Origin: Yoonia vestfoldensis
Lineage (GTDB): Bacteria; Pseudomonadota; Alphaproteobacteria; Rhodobacterales; Rhodobacteraceae
Length of the DNA: 64,000 nucleotides
Direction: 5' to 3'
Assembly: GCF_002158905.1 (NCBI RefSeq)
Contig: NZ_CP021431.1
Location: 1,612,001-1,676,000, forward strand
Position numbers and translations under genes: made by a program. The first letter of the stretch is position 1, and the number at the start of each line of letters is the position of its first letter. The notes under the pieces were generated by a model. It was not told the origin of the DNA. It did no database searches and saw only the letters and a program-made list of their open reading frames with translations. This document shows positions 1 through 8,569 of this stretch, one piece after another.

Positions 1-589
1 CGTCCGCAAGCGCGCTGGCCAAGGTCAGGCACATCCCCATCGCAAGGAATGTTGCAAAGGAATTGCGGTTCACAAAAGGACCGGTGGCAACGCCGTCATA
101 CGCGGGCCTCGTGAAAAAGAGCCATTCCGTGCGATCAATGGTGATCAACCCGTAAACCGCGTAAAACAGAAACCCGACCACCAAAATCGTCGCATAATCC
201 AGCGCGCGCTGGCCACGCGTCAGCGCCTGCAACAGTGTCCAGCCCAGGGCGGCATAGGATAATTGCCGGATCAGCCCATAGATAGCATCGGTGTCGGACG
301 CCGCCCCGCCAACAAGCAAGACATGCAGACATAGCCCTGTCAAAAACACCAGATAAAGCGGGGCCAATCCCGGCGCACCATGGGTCAGAAAACGGATGTG
401 TCGGTTTGACCGTACCAAGCTATATGTGACGATTGCGGCGGCAAAAAACAGGACGCTTGCAAACATCAGCCACCAATGCGGACGAAATCCCCCAACCGCC
501 ATCGGCGCGATCACAACGACCGCCAAACAGATCGCGGCCGCAACCCGCACAGCCCATTGCGTCCGTATCCCAGAGTTCGCCTTATCCAC
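1..589 (-). CDS. O-antigen ligase/polymerase family membrane protein (Wzy_C-like), 3' part outside window
   Basis: An uninterrupted minus-strand frame of 196 codons runs off the left window edge. It opens with GTG at 589, whose codons overlap the TAA of the upstream gene (584-582), an arrangement typical of translational coupling. It has no ATG start, so an ATG-only search misses it. The product is strongly hydrophobic, with about five membrane segments visible. It ends in the window with an N-R-N-x-F-A-x-F motif, which is the hallmark of the conserved loop in WaaL/Wzy_C O-antigen ligases and polymerases. Family members join or polymerise lipid-linked glycans on the periplasmic face of the inner membrane. 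Together with the next gene it suggests the edge of an exopolysaccharide or O-antigen cluster continuing to the left. Ligase and polymerase cannot be told apart from this fragment. Confidence 0.8.
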   Translation of the reverse strand, partial: MDKANSGIRTQWAVRVAAAICLAVVVIAPMAVGGFRPHWWLMFASVLFFAAAIVTYSLVRSNRHIRFLTHGAPGLAPLYLVFLTGLCLHVLLVGGAASDTDAIYGLIRQLSYAALGWTLLQALTRGQRALDYATILVVGFLFYAVYGLITIDRTEWLFFTRPAYDGVATGPFVNRNSFATFLAMGMCLTLASALAD

Positions 590-1262
590 GAATTTCTCTC
601 CGCAGGGCGTTCAGGAACCTTTGTCGGTCGAGGGCAGGCAATGCGTCGGCGATCCGGTCGACAATGGGGCGCAGTTCTGCCATCTGCACGTAAAGCGAGG
701 CGGCAATTGTCACACCACGGCCAGAGCCGATCAGAACAGGCAGCTCCCCTTCCAGCAGGCCGCCATTTTGCGTCAGCTGTTCTGGTGAAAAGGCGAGTAG
801 TCCGATCCGGATACGGTAGAGGATCATGGCCAGATCGGTTGGCGCCAGCGCCAAAGAGTGCCGGAGCATCTGGTCCACAGCAGCAAGATCACCCGCGGCC
901 AGTTGCTCGACCGCCAAAACGGCATGTATCTCCGCCAGTTCCAGCCCCGATGCCTGCGCATGATGCGCCTGGATCGCACAATTGTCGGTAATTGCCTGTC
1001 TGACTTCTGCGGCTTGAAAGGACAATCCCTGCGAAGAAAGAAGAAACAGACAGCTCGACAGCAACCGGCGTTGGTGACGGCTTCCCGAGGATATCGGCAA
1101 CGCAACAGGAGGATCCGTCCAGAATAGGATAGAGGACGCCCTCTCGTCGGGACCGACAAAGGCTGCCGAAAGCTCACGTGATGCAAGGCCGGCACTCACG
1201 GCGCCGAGCGTCACCAGAATAACCATGGCTGCGATGGAAATAATTGCCGTAAATAGTTTCAT
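582..1262 (-). CDS. hypothetical membrane-anchored protein next to the O-antigen ligase gene
   Basis: This frame encodes 226 residues. An N-terminal hydrophobic segment (about residues 5-28) fits a signal anchor or uncleaved signal peptide. The rest is an alanine/leucine-rich helical domain. Residues about 105-150 look TPR-like, with a helix pair around LAVEQLAAGDLAAVDQMLRH, but no confident family assignment is possible. The stop overlaps the GTG start of the O-antigen ligase-like gene by 8 bp, so the two are probably co-transcribed and co-translated. A role in polysaccharide export or polymerisation is inferred from position only. Confidence 0.65.
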   Translation of the reverse strand: MKLFTAIISIAAMVILVTLGAVSAGLASRELSAAFVGPDERASSILFWTDPPVALPISSGSRHQRRLLSSCLFLLSSQGLSFQAAEVRQAITDNCAIQAHHAQASGLELAEIHAVLAVEQLAAGDLAAVDQMLRHSLALAPTDLAMILYRIRIGLLAFSPEQLTQNGGLLEGELPVLIGSGRGVTIAASLYVQMAELRPIVDRIADALPALDRQRFLNALRREIRG

Positions 1263-1395
1263 TAAGGCACTGTAAACTTTATTATATTCATGATTAAAGC
1301 TTTTTATAATGGCTCTTGAGTGAGACTGATCTAACTTTTACTACCAAAATGCAACTGATTGTCGACCTGAAGCGACAAAATGTGGGAGCAGCCAG
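1263..1395. promoter_or_regulatory. AT-rich divergent promoter region
   Basis: This 133-bp gap separates the minus-strand polysaccharide genes from the plus-strand ZorA-like gene. It is conspicuously AT-rich against the GC-rich surroundings, with runs such as TTTATTATATTCATGATTAA near 1278-1297. It must carry promoters for both directions. I cannot identify a specific regulator site in it. A purine-rich GGGAG about 8 bp before the ATG at 1396 is a reasonable ribosome binding site. Confidence 0.45.
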
Positions 1396-2178
1396 ATGGA
1401 GCCGGTAGCGGGAATTGGGGCAGGCTTTGCGCAAGCGATACTTGGTCTCGCAGACTTGCTGAAAGGAACCTCCGCCCCGGGCATGGTTGCGCTTACTCTT
1501 TTTGTGGCGACAGGTGGGATGATGCTGATAGCCCATATCCGGTTTTTGCGGGCCTGCTCCTATCCCAAAGACCTTACCCTCGTGCTGAAAACAAAGCAGC
1601 GTTCCATCACGCGCGCACTGGTGACGGGCCTTCATATACCACTGCCAAAGCGAAATTACGGGCCAGTCTCCGCACGTCAGATGCGGGTTTGGACAGCTTT
1701 TTGCGACGAATTGTTGTACACATCAGATGCATCAGGGCGCGCAGCCAGCCCCATCGATCCAGCATTCGCGCTGTCGCGCGAGGCGCTTGGTCTGCGCCTT
1801 GGCATCTGGCGCATTGTGCCAGCGACACTGGTCGGCATTGGCCTGGTTTTGACCTTTCTTGGCCTGATCGCCGCATTGCGAGAGGCGGGCGTTTCCATCA
1901 CCGCATCGGGAACTGATCCCGATATGGTCAAACAGGCACTGTCCGACCTTTTAACGATCGCGAGCGCGAAATTCATCATGTCGCTCGCAGGGCTCACCGG
2001 GTCGATTGTGTTCGGCGTTTTCCTGAAGTTCTGGGAGGTGCGGCTCGAAACAATCGCCACCGCGCTCTCTGACGAGGTGCGAAGCCGGTTGGATGTCGTG
2101 ACACCAGAACGCGCCTTGCAGCAGCTGCTTGCGTCGTCCCACCGCCTGGAGGGGCTGCTCAAGGCTGCGAAGCTCTAA
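1396..2178 (+). CDS. MotA/TolQ/ExbB-type proton channel subunit, ZorA-like
   Basis: The product has 260 residues and three clear membrane segments (about 30-50, 139-160 and 190-212). The second segment carries LVGIGLVLTFLGLIAAL, very like the GLGxLGTFLGL signature of ZorA and MotA/TolQ channel subunits. The third carries the SLAGLTGSIVF segment expected for the next channel helix. About 85 cytoplasmic residues lie between helices 1 and 2. Such proteins form the pentameric ring of an ion-driven motor around a MotB/ZorB-type dimer, and the next gene, overlapping by 1 bp, encodes that partner. It lacks the long cytoplasmic tail described for Zorya ZorA proteins. No ZorC, ZorD or ZorE gene is nearby, so a defence role is only a possibility. 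It could also serve polysaccharide export or another envelope process. Confidence 0.75.
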   Translation: MEPVAGIGAGFAQAILGLADLLKGTSAPGMVALTLFVATGGMMLIAHIRFLRACSYPKDLTLVLKTKQRSITRALVTGLHIPLPKRNYGPVSARQMRVWTAFCDELLYTSDASGRAASPIDPAFALSREALGLRLGIWRIVPATLVGIGLVLTFLGLIAALREAGVSITASGTDPDMVKQALSDLLTIASAKFIMSLAGLTGSIVFGVFLKFWEVRLETIATALSDEVRSRLDVVTPERALQQLLASSHRLEGLLKAAKL

Positions 2179-3005
2179 TGTTTCAGCGCCGCGTCATCAA
2201 TGATCACGACGAGGAAGAGAGCATCTTCATCTCGATGACGGATTTGACCGTTTCGATGATGCTTTTACTTGTCATCCTGCTTGGCTTTTTTGCGTCTCAA
2301 TTCCGTGACGCAAACCTTCTCGAACAAGCCGAGCAACGATCCGAGGAAGTGCGCGCCCTGCAAGTGGTTGCGGCGCAAACAGAGCGCGACATGCGCGCTT
2401 TGACGCAATTCGTGACAACGCTGGAAGCCGCGTTGCTGACATCTCAAGCAGAAGGCATTGCCTTGAAAGAAGACCTGCGGACAGCGGCACTTGCCAGCGC
2501 AGAACAGGCAGAGCTGTTTTCTGCACAGCTGGGGGCAAAGCAAGCTGAGAACGTAGCGCTGCGATCCGAGAGTGCGGCGTTGGAGCAGAGAGCCGCTAGT
2601 CTTGAGGCTGAGCGTGATCGCGCGACGGCCGCACTTGAACAAGCGACAGCAGCGTTTGAAGAAGGCTTGACGATTGCCCTCTCAGATGCGGCAGAACTTG
2701 AGGCCAGATTGCAAAGAGCTGAGGCTCTGCTTGCCGCAGAACGCGCGCGGGCTTTTGCGCTTGAAGATGATCTTGAAAGTGCCACCGAGGCTTTGTCTGC
2801 GCAGCAGACAGACAGTCTCGCTTCGCAAGAGCAGCGCCTTGCGAATGCGGCGCTTGAAAGGCAGGTGATCGCACAGACAGCGAAGGTTGTGGCATTGCAG
2901 TCAGAACTGCAGTCATTGGAGACCTTGCTAAGCGCCGTCATGCAAAGCACGACGTCACTTTTGGGCAATAGAGCGCCAAAGCGACCGACAGCACTGGCTC
3001 CTTAA
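2178..3005 (+). CDS. MotB/ZorB-like stator protein with long coiled coil, no OmpA domain
   Basis: The protein has 275 residues. Residues 15-40 show the MotB/ZorB arrangement: a short cytoplasmic tail, then ISMTDLTVSMMLLLVILLGF. Asp22 at the entrance of the single membrane helix is placed like the proton-binding aspartate of MotB and ZorB. Residues about 44-255 are an alanine/glutamate-rich heptad-type coiled coil predicted to be periplasmic. MotB and ZorB normally end in an OmpA-like peptidoglycan-binding domain. None is present here, nor can I find one in other frames up to 3305. The gene is therefore either naturally short, using the coiled coil or another partner as anchor, or has lost its 3' part. 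The ATG overlaps the stop of the ZorA-like gene, so the two form a coupled pair. Confidence 0.7.
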   Translation: MFQRRVINDHDEEESIFISMTDLTVSMMLLLVILLGFFASQFRDANLLEQAEQRSEEVRALQVVAAQTERDMRALTQFVTTLEAALLTSQAEGIALKEDLRTAALASAEQAELFSAQLGAKQAENVALRSESAALEQRAASLEAERDRATAALEQATAAFEEGLTIALSDAAELEARLQRAEALLAAERARAFALEDDLESATEALSAQQTDSLASQEQRLANAALERQVIAQTAKVVALQSELQSLETLLSAVMQSTTSLLGNRAPKRPTALAP

Positions 3006-3305
3006 CAAAGCGGCGCCACGCTTCAATCCCACCTGTCGTGCGTCCGATCAAGACAGTGCAGTCCGAGCTCGCGGCTGGCGTAAAGACATGTCGCGGGTCA
3101 CCGGACATATCGTATGTTGCATCAAAGGACTCAAAGGCTCGATTCGGCCCCGGTCAATCAAATTTGTCCCATTATGGAACATTATGTGGCGCATATCGTT
3201 AGTTATATCTAAGGTTTAAAGCATCGCGCCGCCCACCATGAGACCCAAAATGGAAAATTTGAACATTACGGTGCTTCTCTATATAGTTCGAGAACTAGGG
3301 ACCAT
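3006..3305. other. intergenic stretch between ZorB-like and winged-helix genes
   Basis: The 300 bp hold no convincing plus-strand gene. On the minus strand a frame 3108-2938 (56 codons, ATG at 3108) reads like part of a protein, with FTPASSDCTVLIGRTTGGIE, and overlaps the last part of the ZorB-like gene antisense. It may be a remnant, and I do not recognise its family. The right half (about 3160-3300) is AT-rich and probably carries the promoter of the winged-helix gene. Confidence 0.35.
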
Positions 3306-3605
3306 GTGGCGGAAGTTATGACAAACGGCTTGATGCGCTTAGCGGATCTGAGACAGCTTCTATTGGATATGGAGCGTGATTTTGGGCTCGATGACCTGCC
3401 GGAGCAAGAGACCCGCCTGCTCTATGCCATGGCTATGCAGACCCGCGAGAAATCAGAGGTTTCGTTGGTTGAACTGCAGGAGCATCCTTTGACGGCTGAC
3501 ATATCGCGCAGTACCTTTTTCCGTGCACTCAAGCATCTTGCACAGCGTGGTTACATCGAGAAAACCGGCCTTGAAAAACGCGCAGGCTACAAGCTTTTGA
3601 AGTAG
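3306..3605 (+). CDS. small winged-helix (MarR-like) DNA-binding protein
   Basis: The product has 99 residues from a GTG at 3306. An AGGGA stands 4 bp before the GTG, and an internal ATG at 3318 is the alternative start. Residues about 36-99 form a winged helix-turn-helix. The predicted recognition helix lies around ISRSTFFRALKHLAQRGYIE, followed by a lysine/glycine-rich wing. The N-terminal 35 residues are an amphipathic helix likely to dimerise. A transcriptional regulator of the neighbouring polysaccharide or ZorAB-like genes is the obvious guess. Target and ligand are unknown. It lies at the tRNA-proximal end of the accessory region. Confidence 0.7.
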   Translation: MAEVMTNGLMRLADLRQLLLDMERDFGLDDLPEQETRLLYAMAMQTREKSEVSLVELQEHPLTADISRSTFFRALKHLAQRGYIEKTGLEKRAGYKLLK

Positions 3606-4064
3606 CGGCCCTTCTTGTAACGAGCTCGGCGATAGGCGACACGGGATGCCTCGCGACCATGTGAAAGCGTGCAGAGGCGGCTCCGCGCTATTAACGCAAG
3701 ACTATCACAATTGCTCCGGGAGACCTGCCGCCCTCCACCATGGCCCCCCTCTTGCAGGCCTTCCGTGACGCGCTGGGCCGGGCTTTCAGACCTCGCGCCT
3801 GTGTGCCGCGATCTATGCTAACGATCCTGGCGACGGGCCGAGATAGATGATGCTGCATGCGCAACTTCACAGCAAAATTGACATTGGGCGACAGTCATGA
3901 TGCGCAAGATGGCGGTTGCGGGTCACACCATGCGCCATAAGGACGATCCACCAAAACACAGCGTCACTTTTCCGCATCATGCTGAACCTGTGCTGAACCA
4001 AATAGCGACCACAAATAACACCCGACACAAAAAGCGGCCAATAGTCTGATTTTTTGTGGTTATA
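3606..4064. other. gene-poor stretch between winged-helix gene and tRNA-Arg
   Basis: About 460 bp hold no supported gene. A short plus-strand frame (ATG at 3738, 36 codons) has a peptide-like N-terminus but no recognisable family, and could be decayed coding DNA. An 8-bp inverted repeat (CACAAAAA at 4026-4033, TTTTTGTG at 4051-4058) lies just beyond the 3' end of the minus-strand tRNA-Arg and may help end its transcript. No duplicate of the tRNA 3' end and no integrase were found. Confidence 0.3.
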
Positions 4065-4141
<77 letters not shown>

Positions 4142-4189
4142 AATAGGCGTTCTATAGCGGCCCCGCTGCGGGGTCGCAATGCAAAAACA

Positions 4190-5413
4190 TCAGCTGAACA
4201 GATCGTGGCACAGTTCCAGCGCGTCGATCAGCACATCGACTTCTTCGACCGTGTTATAGACCCCGAATGACGCGCGGCAGGTCGCGGGCACGCCGATATG
4301 ATCCATCAGCGGCATCGCGCAATGCGAGCCTGCGCGCACGGCCACGCCTTTCTTGTCCAGCACGGTGGAAATGTCATGCGCATGCGCCGCCCCGTCCAAT
4401 GTGAACGAAAAGATCGCGCCCTTGGTGTCCGACGTGCCCTGCACCTGCACCCAATTCAGCCCGTCCAGCCGGTCGCGGGCATAATTGCGCAAAAGCCGTT
4501 CATGTTCGGCGATATTGGCCATGCCCAGCCCGGTCATGTAATCCAGCGCCACCCCCAGCCCGATCATCTGCACGATGCCGGGTGTGCCGGCCTCGAACAT
4601 CATCGGGGGATCGTTCCAGGTCACCGCATCGCGCGATACATCGCGGATCATGTCACCGCCGCCCAGAAAGGGGCGCATTTCGGCCATCCGTTCCTTGCGC
4701 ACATAGATCGCGCCCGACCCCGAAGGACCATAAAGCTTATGCCCGGTGATCGCATAGAAATCGCAGCCCAAAGCCTGCACATCGACGGGCATATGCACGG
4801 CGGCCTGTGATCCATCCACCAGCACCGGCACGCCTTTGGCCTGCGCGGCCGCCGTGATCTTGGCGATATCCACCACCGTGCCCAAAACATTGGACATATG
4901 GGTGATCGCGACCAGCTTGGTTTTCGGGCCGATGGCGTCGATCACCTTTTGCGGGTCCAGATCGCCGCGTGTATCGACATCGACCCATTTGATCACCACG
5001 CCTTGGCGTTCGCGCAGGAAATGCCACGGCACGATATTGGCGTGATGTTCCATGATCGACAGCACGATTTCATCGCCTGCCTCCATCCGCGGCATGGCCC
5101 AGCCATAGGCGACCATATTGATCCCCTCGGTGGTGCCGGAATTCATGATGATCTCATCCTCGGACCCGGCATTGAGGAACCGTGCGATCGTGCCGCGCAC
5201 GGCCTCGTATTTCTCGGTGGCGAGGTTGGACAGGTAATGCAGGCCCCGATGCACATTGGCATATTCATGGGCATAGGCCTGTGTGACCGCGTCTATCACC
5301 ACCTGCGGTTTCTGCGCCGAGGCACCATTATCAAGATAAACCAATGGCTTGCCATTGACCTGCCGCGACAGGATGGGAAAATCGGCGCGTATTTTCGCGA
5401 CATCTAGGGTCAT
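4190..5413 (-). CDS. sufS: SufS cysteine desulfurase
   Basis: This 407-residue PLP enzyme of the NifS class II (SufS/CsdA) group takes sulfur from L-cysteine and leaves it as a persulfide for Fe-S cluster assembly by SufBCD. Visible features are the PLP lysine K226 in [11 protein letters not shown], the PLP-contacting GTTEGIN near residue 93, EHHANIVPW near 122, and the catalytic C365 in [10 protein letters not shown]. Length matches the family (about 405). It is the last gene of the suf operon, and its ATG overlaps the stop of the YIP1 gene by 4 bp. A class I-like desulfurase at the other end of the operon gives the locus two cysteine desulfurases. No sufE or sufU is present in the window. 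Confidence 0.97.
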   Translation of the reverse strand: MTLDVAKIRADFPILSRQVNGKPLVYLDNGASAQKPQVVIDAVTQAYAHEYANVHRGLHYLSNLATEKYEAVRGTIARFLNAGSEDEIIMNSGTTEGINMVAYGWAMPRMEAGDEIVLSIMEHHANIVPWHFLRERQGVVIKWVDVDTRGDLDPQKVIDAIGPKTKLVAITHMSNVLGTVVDIAKITAAAQAKGVPVLVDGSQAAVHMPVDVQALGCDFYAITGHKLYGPSGSGAIYVRKERMAEMRPFLGGGDMIRDVSRDAVTWNDPPMMFEAGTPGIVQMIGLGVALDYMTGLGMANIAEHERLLRNYARDRLDGLNWVQVQGTSDTKGAIFSFTLDGAAHAHDISTVLDKKGVAVRAGSHCAMPLMDHIGVPATCRASFGVYNTVEEVDVLIDALELCHDLFS

Positions 5414-6003
5414 ATTTGACCTCCGGTTGGGGCGACGCCCAGGACTGTCAGAACGATCCCCGCGATCAGCGCAGTCCCGATCACGGCGAAAAGCAAGGTG
5501 CCAAAGGCTTTGCCCAGGCTGTCAAAGCGATGCATCACATTGACGAAATTCACCAGGCAGCGCAGCAGGATCGCCAGCGACACAAGCCCAAAGATAGAGG
5601 CGATCTGCGGGCTGATCACCACCAGCAGGACCTGCACGGCCTCGAGCGCGACACTGATTGACTGGAACATGACGATCACGGTCAGGCTGTCTTCGACACT
5701 GCCCTGCCCGCCCATCATCCGGCCGATATGATAGATCGTATAGACCAGCAGGAACAGAAAGATCGTGATGATCATCGCATAGCGGAACGGTGTCAGCACC
5801 ATGCCCGGCTGCATCATCACCGGCATCGGCGAGGCGGCCTGCAACAGCGCCAGCATCAGCACATTCAGCACCGCCACCAGCGCCAGCGCGGTCCATAGAT
5901 TGCCCAGCCCCAGCCGCCAATCCAGCACCTGCCTTGCGGCACCCGCAGGGTCGGTGATCGCCCCCCACAGGGCGCGCGTCGCAGATTGCATCGTGATATT
6001 CAT
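5410..6003 (-). CDS. YIP1-family integral membrane protein in suf operon
   Basis: The 197-residue protein has about five hydrophobic helices (roughly 38-58, 72-93, 104-130, 132-156 and 165-190) and short loops, as in YIP1-domain proteins. No catalytic motif is visible. It overlaps the downstream sufS and the upstream membrane gene by 4 bp each, so it is certainly part of the suf transcript. Function in Fe-S assembly is unknown. The placement between sufD and sufS recurs in Rhodobacterales, which argues for a linked role, perhaps membrane association of the machinery. That role is inference. Confidence 0.75.
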   Translation of the reverse strand: MNITMQSATRALWGAITDPAGAARQVLDWRLGLGNLWTALALVAVLNVLMLALLQAASPMPVMMQPGMVLTPFRYAMIITIFLFLLVYTIYHIGRMMGGQGSVEDSLTVIVMFQSISVALEAVQVLLVVISPQIASIFGLVSLAILLRCLVNFVNVMHRFDSLGKAFGTLLFAVIGTALIAGIVLTVLGVAPTGGQI

Positions 6004-6503
6004 GGTCTGCTTTCTGCTTCACGCATTGATTGCACCCAGATCACCGCAAAAGCGGCCAGCCAGAATGCGCCGACGATATTGGTTTCCAGCCCCGGCCCGA
6101 TAAAGCCGCGCGTCATGCCATGCAACAGGATCGCGGGCGTGGTCGCCAGCATGGTCCAGAACAGGGCGATCCGCGCGCCATACATCGTGCCTTTGCCACC
6201 CAATAGCTTTGCCACAAGATGTGTGGCCCCGCCCAGAAAATACAAGAACAGCGGCCAGACCATCAACCAGGCCACGAATTCATAGGCCATCAGACGGTCC
6301 AATGCGGGCACCTCTGCACCGGGCGGCAGGTCAAACCCCGCCGCCATGCGCGACAGGCGCGGCCATTGCGCGACAAAGATCACGAAACAGGCGATCATCA
6401 GATAGGCAATCGCGCGATCCTCGCGCCGTCCTTGATCCAATATGCTGCGCATCACCGCACGCGGCGCGCGCCATGTCCGCACGATGTCGCTGGTGACCGG
6501 CAT
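6000..6503 (-). CDS. YIP1-like integral membrane protein in suf operon
   Basis: The 167-residue protein has four likely membrane helices (about 31-50, 74-96, 107-130 and 140-160) and a conserved-looking GGATHLVAKLLGGKGT segment between helices 2 and 3. The sibling gene has a comparable segment (IGRMMGGQGS), suggesting the two are distant paralogues or form one complex. The start overlaps the end of sufD by 1 bp and the stop overlaps the next gene by 4 bp. There is no recognisable enzyme motif. Confidence 0.7.
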   Translation of the reverse strand: MPVTSDIVRTWRAPRAVMRSILDQGRREDRAIAYLMIACFVIFVAQWPRLSRMAAGFDLPPGAEVPALDRLMAYEFVAWLMVWPLFLYFLGGATHLVAKLLGGKGTMYGARIALFWTMLATTPAILLHGMTRGFIGPGLETNIVGAFWLAAFAVIWVQSMREAESRP

Positions 6504-7789
6504 CAGGCCCGCCGTGCCAGCCAGCCTTCCAGCCGGGTCTGCAATTCCGCGGCCAGCGCCTGATCCTCGATTTCGGCCAAGGCTTCGGCCAGAAAGGACA
6601 GGGTCAGCAGGTTGCGCGCGACTTCCATCGGCACCCCGCGCGACCGCAGATAGAACAGCGCGGTTTCGTCAATGGCCCCGGTGGTGGACCCATGCGAACA
6701 GGCGACATCATCGGCATAGATTTCCAGTTCCGGCTTGGCCAGAAACTGGCTGTCATCATCCAGCAGCAAAGATTGGCTGATCTGGTAGCCATCGGTCTTT
6801 TGCGCGCCCTGTTTGACAAGGATCTTGCCCTGAAACACGCCCACGGCCCCGTTGCGCAACACTTTCTTGAACACCTGTCGGCTTTCACCGCGTAGCGCGT
6901 CATGGGTCACGAAAACCGTGTCATCATGGTGGAAATCATCCCCATCCCCGACACAAGCCCCCGCAACATGCGCCACCGCATCATCGCCCCGGATATCGAT
7001 CACGCATTCATTGCGCGTCAGCACGCCGTTAAAGGTCAGCGTGAAGGATTTGAACACGGATTCCGCCGCCAGCTGCGCGAAACAATGCGTCACCGCACGG
7101 CGTTCATGGTCGTTGCCCTGCGCGCGGATATGATGAAACTGGCCCGCTGCGGCGATATCAACCTCCAGGCAGGTGGACAGGCGCGCGGCACCGGGGCCGG
7201 TTTCCAGCAAGGTCAGGCTGGCGCCCGCCTCGACCCGGATCACATGATGCAATGTCGCGTCGGATGTTTCCGATTGGTGCAGATAGACCAGATGCACCGG
7301 TTTGTGCACCGCGCCGGTCGCGCGGATCACGACACCATCGCTGGCAATCGCGGTATTCAGCGCGGCGAGCGGGCGGTCCACCGGCTGCTGGCCGCGGCTT
7401 TCCAGCGTGCCGTAAAGATCCTTGGCCCAATGGATATCGCGCTGCGTGACATCGGCCAGACGGTGGATCTCCACCCCCTCGCCCGCCAGATCGCTGGACG
7501 CAGCGGCATCAAAGACGCCATCCACAAAGACCAGCGTGATCCGGTCCACATCCGCAAAAAGCGGCGCTTCGCCATTGTCGAACAAGGCCGCAGGCGGCGT
7601 TTGTGCCGCGATCAAGGCGGCCGGGTCGGTATAGCGCCAATATTCATCCCGCCGCGTCGGCAGGCCCATGGCACTGACCCGCGCCAGCGCATCGCTGCGC
7701 GCCGCATTGGCCCAAGTCGCCCCCGCTGGCAGATTGATCCCCGCCAGCCGCGCCAAGGTCACATCCTGTTTCAGCTGCGCCAAAGCCAT
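6503..7789 (-). CDS. sufD: SufD, Fe-S scaffold complex subunit
   Basis: The 428-residue protein is SufD of the SufBC2D complex, which builds Fe-S clusters on donated sulfur. The C-terminal half is the right-handed beta-helix typical of SufB/SufD. It contains ACSHGSTTGAIDETALFYLRS followed by RGVPMEVARNLL, the conserved segment carrying the histidine and arginine of SufD. The N-terminal 130 residues are a helical domain with W-x-Y-T near position 50. It shares one base with the sufC stop and is followed immediately by the membrane genes. Confidence 0.96.
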   Translation of the reverse strand: MALAQLKQDVTLARLAGINLPAGATWANAARSDALARVSAMGLPTRRDEYWRYTDPAALIAAQTPPAALFDNGEAPLFADVDRITLVFVDGVFDAAASSDLAGEGVEIHRLADVTQRDIHWAKDLYGTLESRGQQPVDRPLAALNTAIASDGVVIRATGAVHKPVHLVYLHQSETSDATLHHVIRVEAGASLTLLETGPGAARLSTCLEVDIAAAGQFHHIRAQGNDHERRAVTHCFAQLAAESVFKSFTLTFNGVLTRNECVIDIRGDDAVAHVAGACVGDGDDFHHDDTVFVTHDALRGESRQVFKKVLRNGAVGVFQGKILVKQGAQKTDGYQISQSLLLDDDSQFLAKPELEIYADDVACSHGSTTGAIDETALFYLRSRGVPMEVARNLLTLSFLAEALAEIEDQALAAELQTRLEGWLARRA

Positions 7790-8544
7790 CAGGCCACCCC
7801 TGCCAGAATATCGGCATAGCCGTTGTTTTCGACCTCAAGCGCCAGTTCCGGCCCACCCGATTGGATGATCCGGCCATCGGCCATGATATGCACGACATCG
7901 GGTTTGATATGGTCCAGCAGGCGCTGGTAATGGGTGATCACCAGGAATGACCGCCCTTCAGAGCGCAGCGCGTTCACGCCATCCGCGACCAGTTTCATCG
8001 CATCGACATCAAGCCCGGAATCGGTTTCGTCCAGAATGCACATTTTCGGTTCCAGCATGGCCATCTGCAGGATTTCATTGCGCTTTTTCTCGCCGCCAGA
8101 AAATCCGACATTCACCGGGCGTTTCAGCATCTCGGCGTCGATCTTCAGATTCTTGGCCTTGGCGCGCACGACTTTAAGAAAATCACCCGCGCTCAATTCC
8201 TCCTCGCCACGCGCCTTGCGCTGCGCATTCACAGCCGTGCGCAAAAAGGTCATATTGCCGACGCCGGGAATTTCGACCGGATATTGAAAGGCCAGAAACA
8301 GGCCAGCGGCGGCGCGCTCTTCTGGTTCCATCTCCAGCAGATCGACATCTTCAAGCATGGCCGACCCGCCGGTGACGCTATAGCCATCCTTGCCGGACAG
8401 AACATAGGACAGGGTGGATTTGCCCGACCCGTTCGGCCCCATGATCGCATGGACAGTGCCCGGCGCGATCGACAGATCGACACCTTTCAGGATCTGCTTG
8501 TCTTCTTCTTCCAGCTTGACCTTCAGGCCCTTGATTTCCAACAT
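7789..8544 (-). CDS. sufC: SufC, Fe-S assembly ATPase
   Basis: The 251-residue ABC-type ATPase drives conformational change in the SufBC2D scaffold. The ATG at 8544 is chosen because MLEIKGLKVK is the standard SufC N-terminus; a longer frame upstream only reads antisense-like arginine-rich sequence. Walker A GPNGSGKS is at 36-43, the Q-loop is near LAFQYPVEIPG (85-95), the ABC signature FSGGEKKRNE is at 148-157, and Walker B CILDE is at 169-173, followed by TDSGLDVDA. The H-loop histidine is in VITHYQRLL. SufC lacks membrane partners and works in the cytosol. The 25-bp gap to sufB contains a GAAAGGAA ribosome-binding sequence. Confidence 0.97.
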   Translation of the reverse strand: MLEIKGLKVKLEEEDKQILKGVDLSIAPGTVHAIMGPNGSGKSTLSYVLSGKDGYSVTGGSAMLEDVDLLEMEPEERAAAGLFLAFQYPVEIPGVGNMTFLRTAVNAQRKARGEEELSAGDFLKVVRAKAKNLKIDAEMLKRPVNVGFSGGEKKRNEILQMAMLEPKMCILDETDSGLDVDAMKLVADGVNALRSEGRSFLVITHYQRLLDHIKPDVVHIMADGRIIQSGGPELALEVENNGYADILAGVA

Positions 8545-8569
8545 TGTTCTTTCCTTTATTCCAGCGGCC

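Noticed and set aside
3738..3848. 36-codon frame before tRNA-Arg
   Set aside because: Too short, no ribosome binding site and no recognisable family; listed only as part of the gene-poor stretch.
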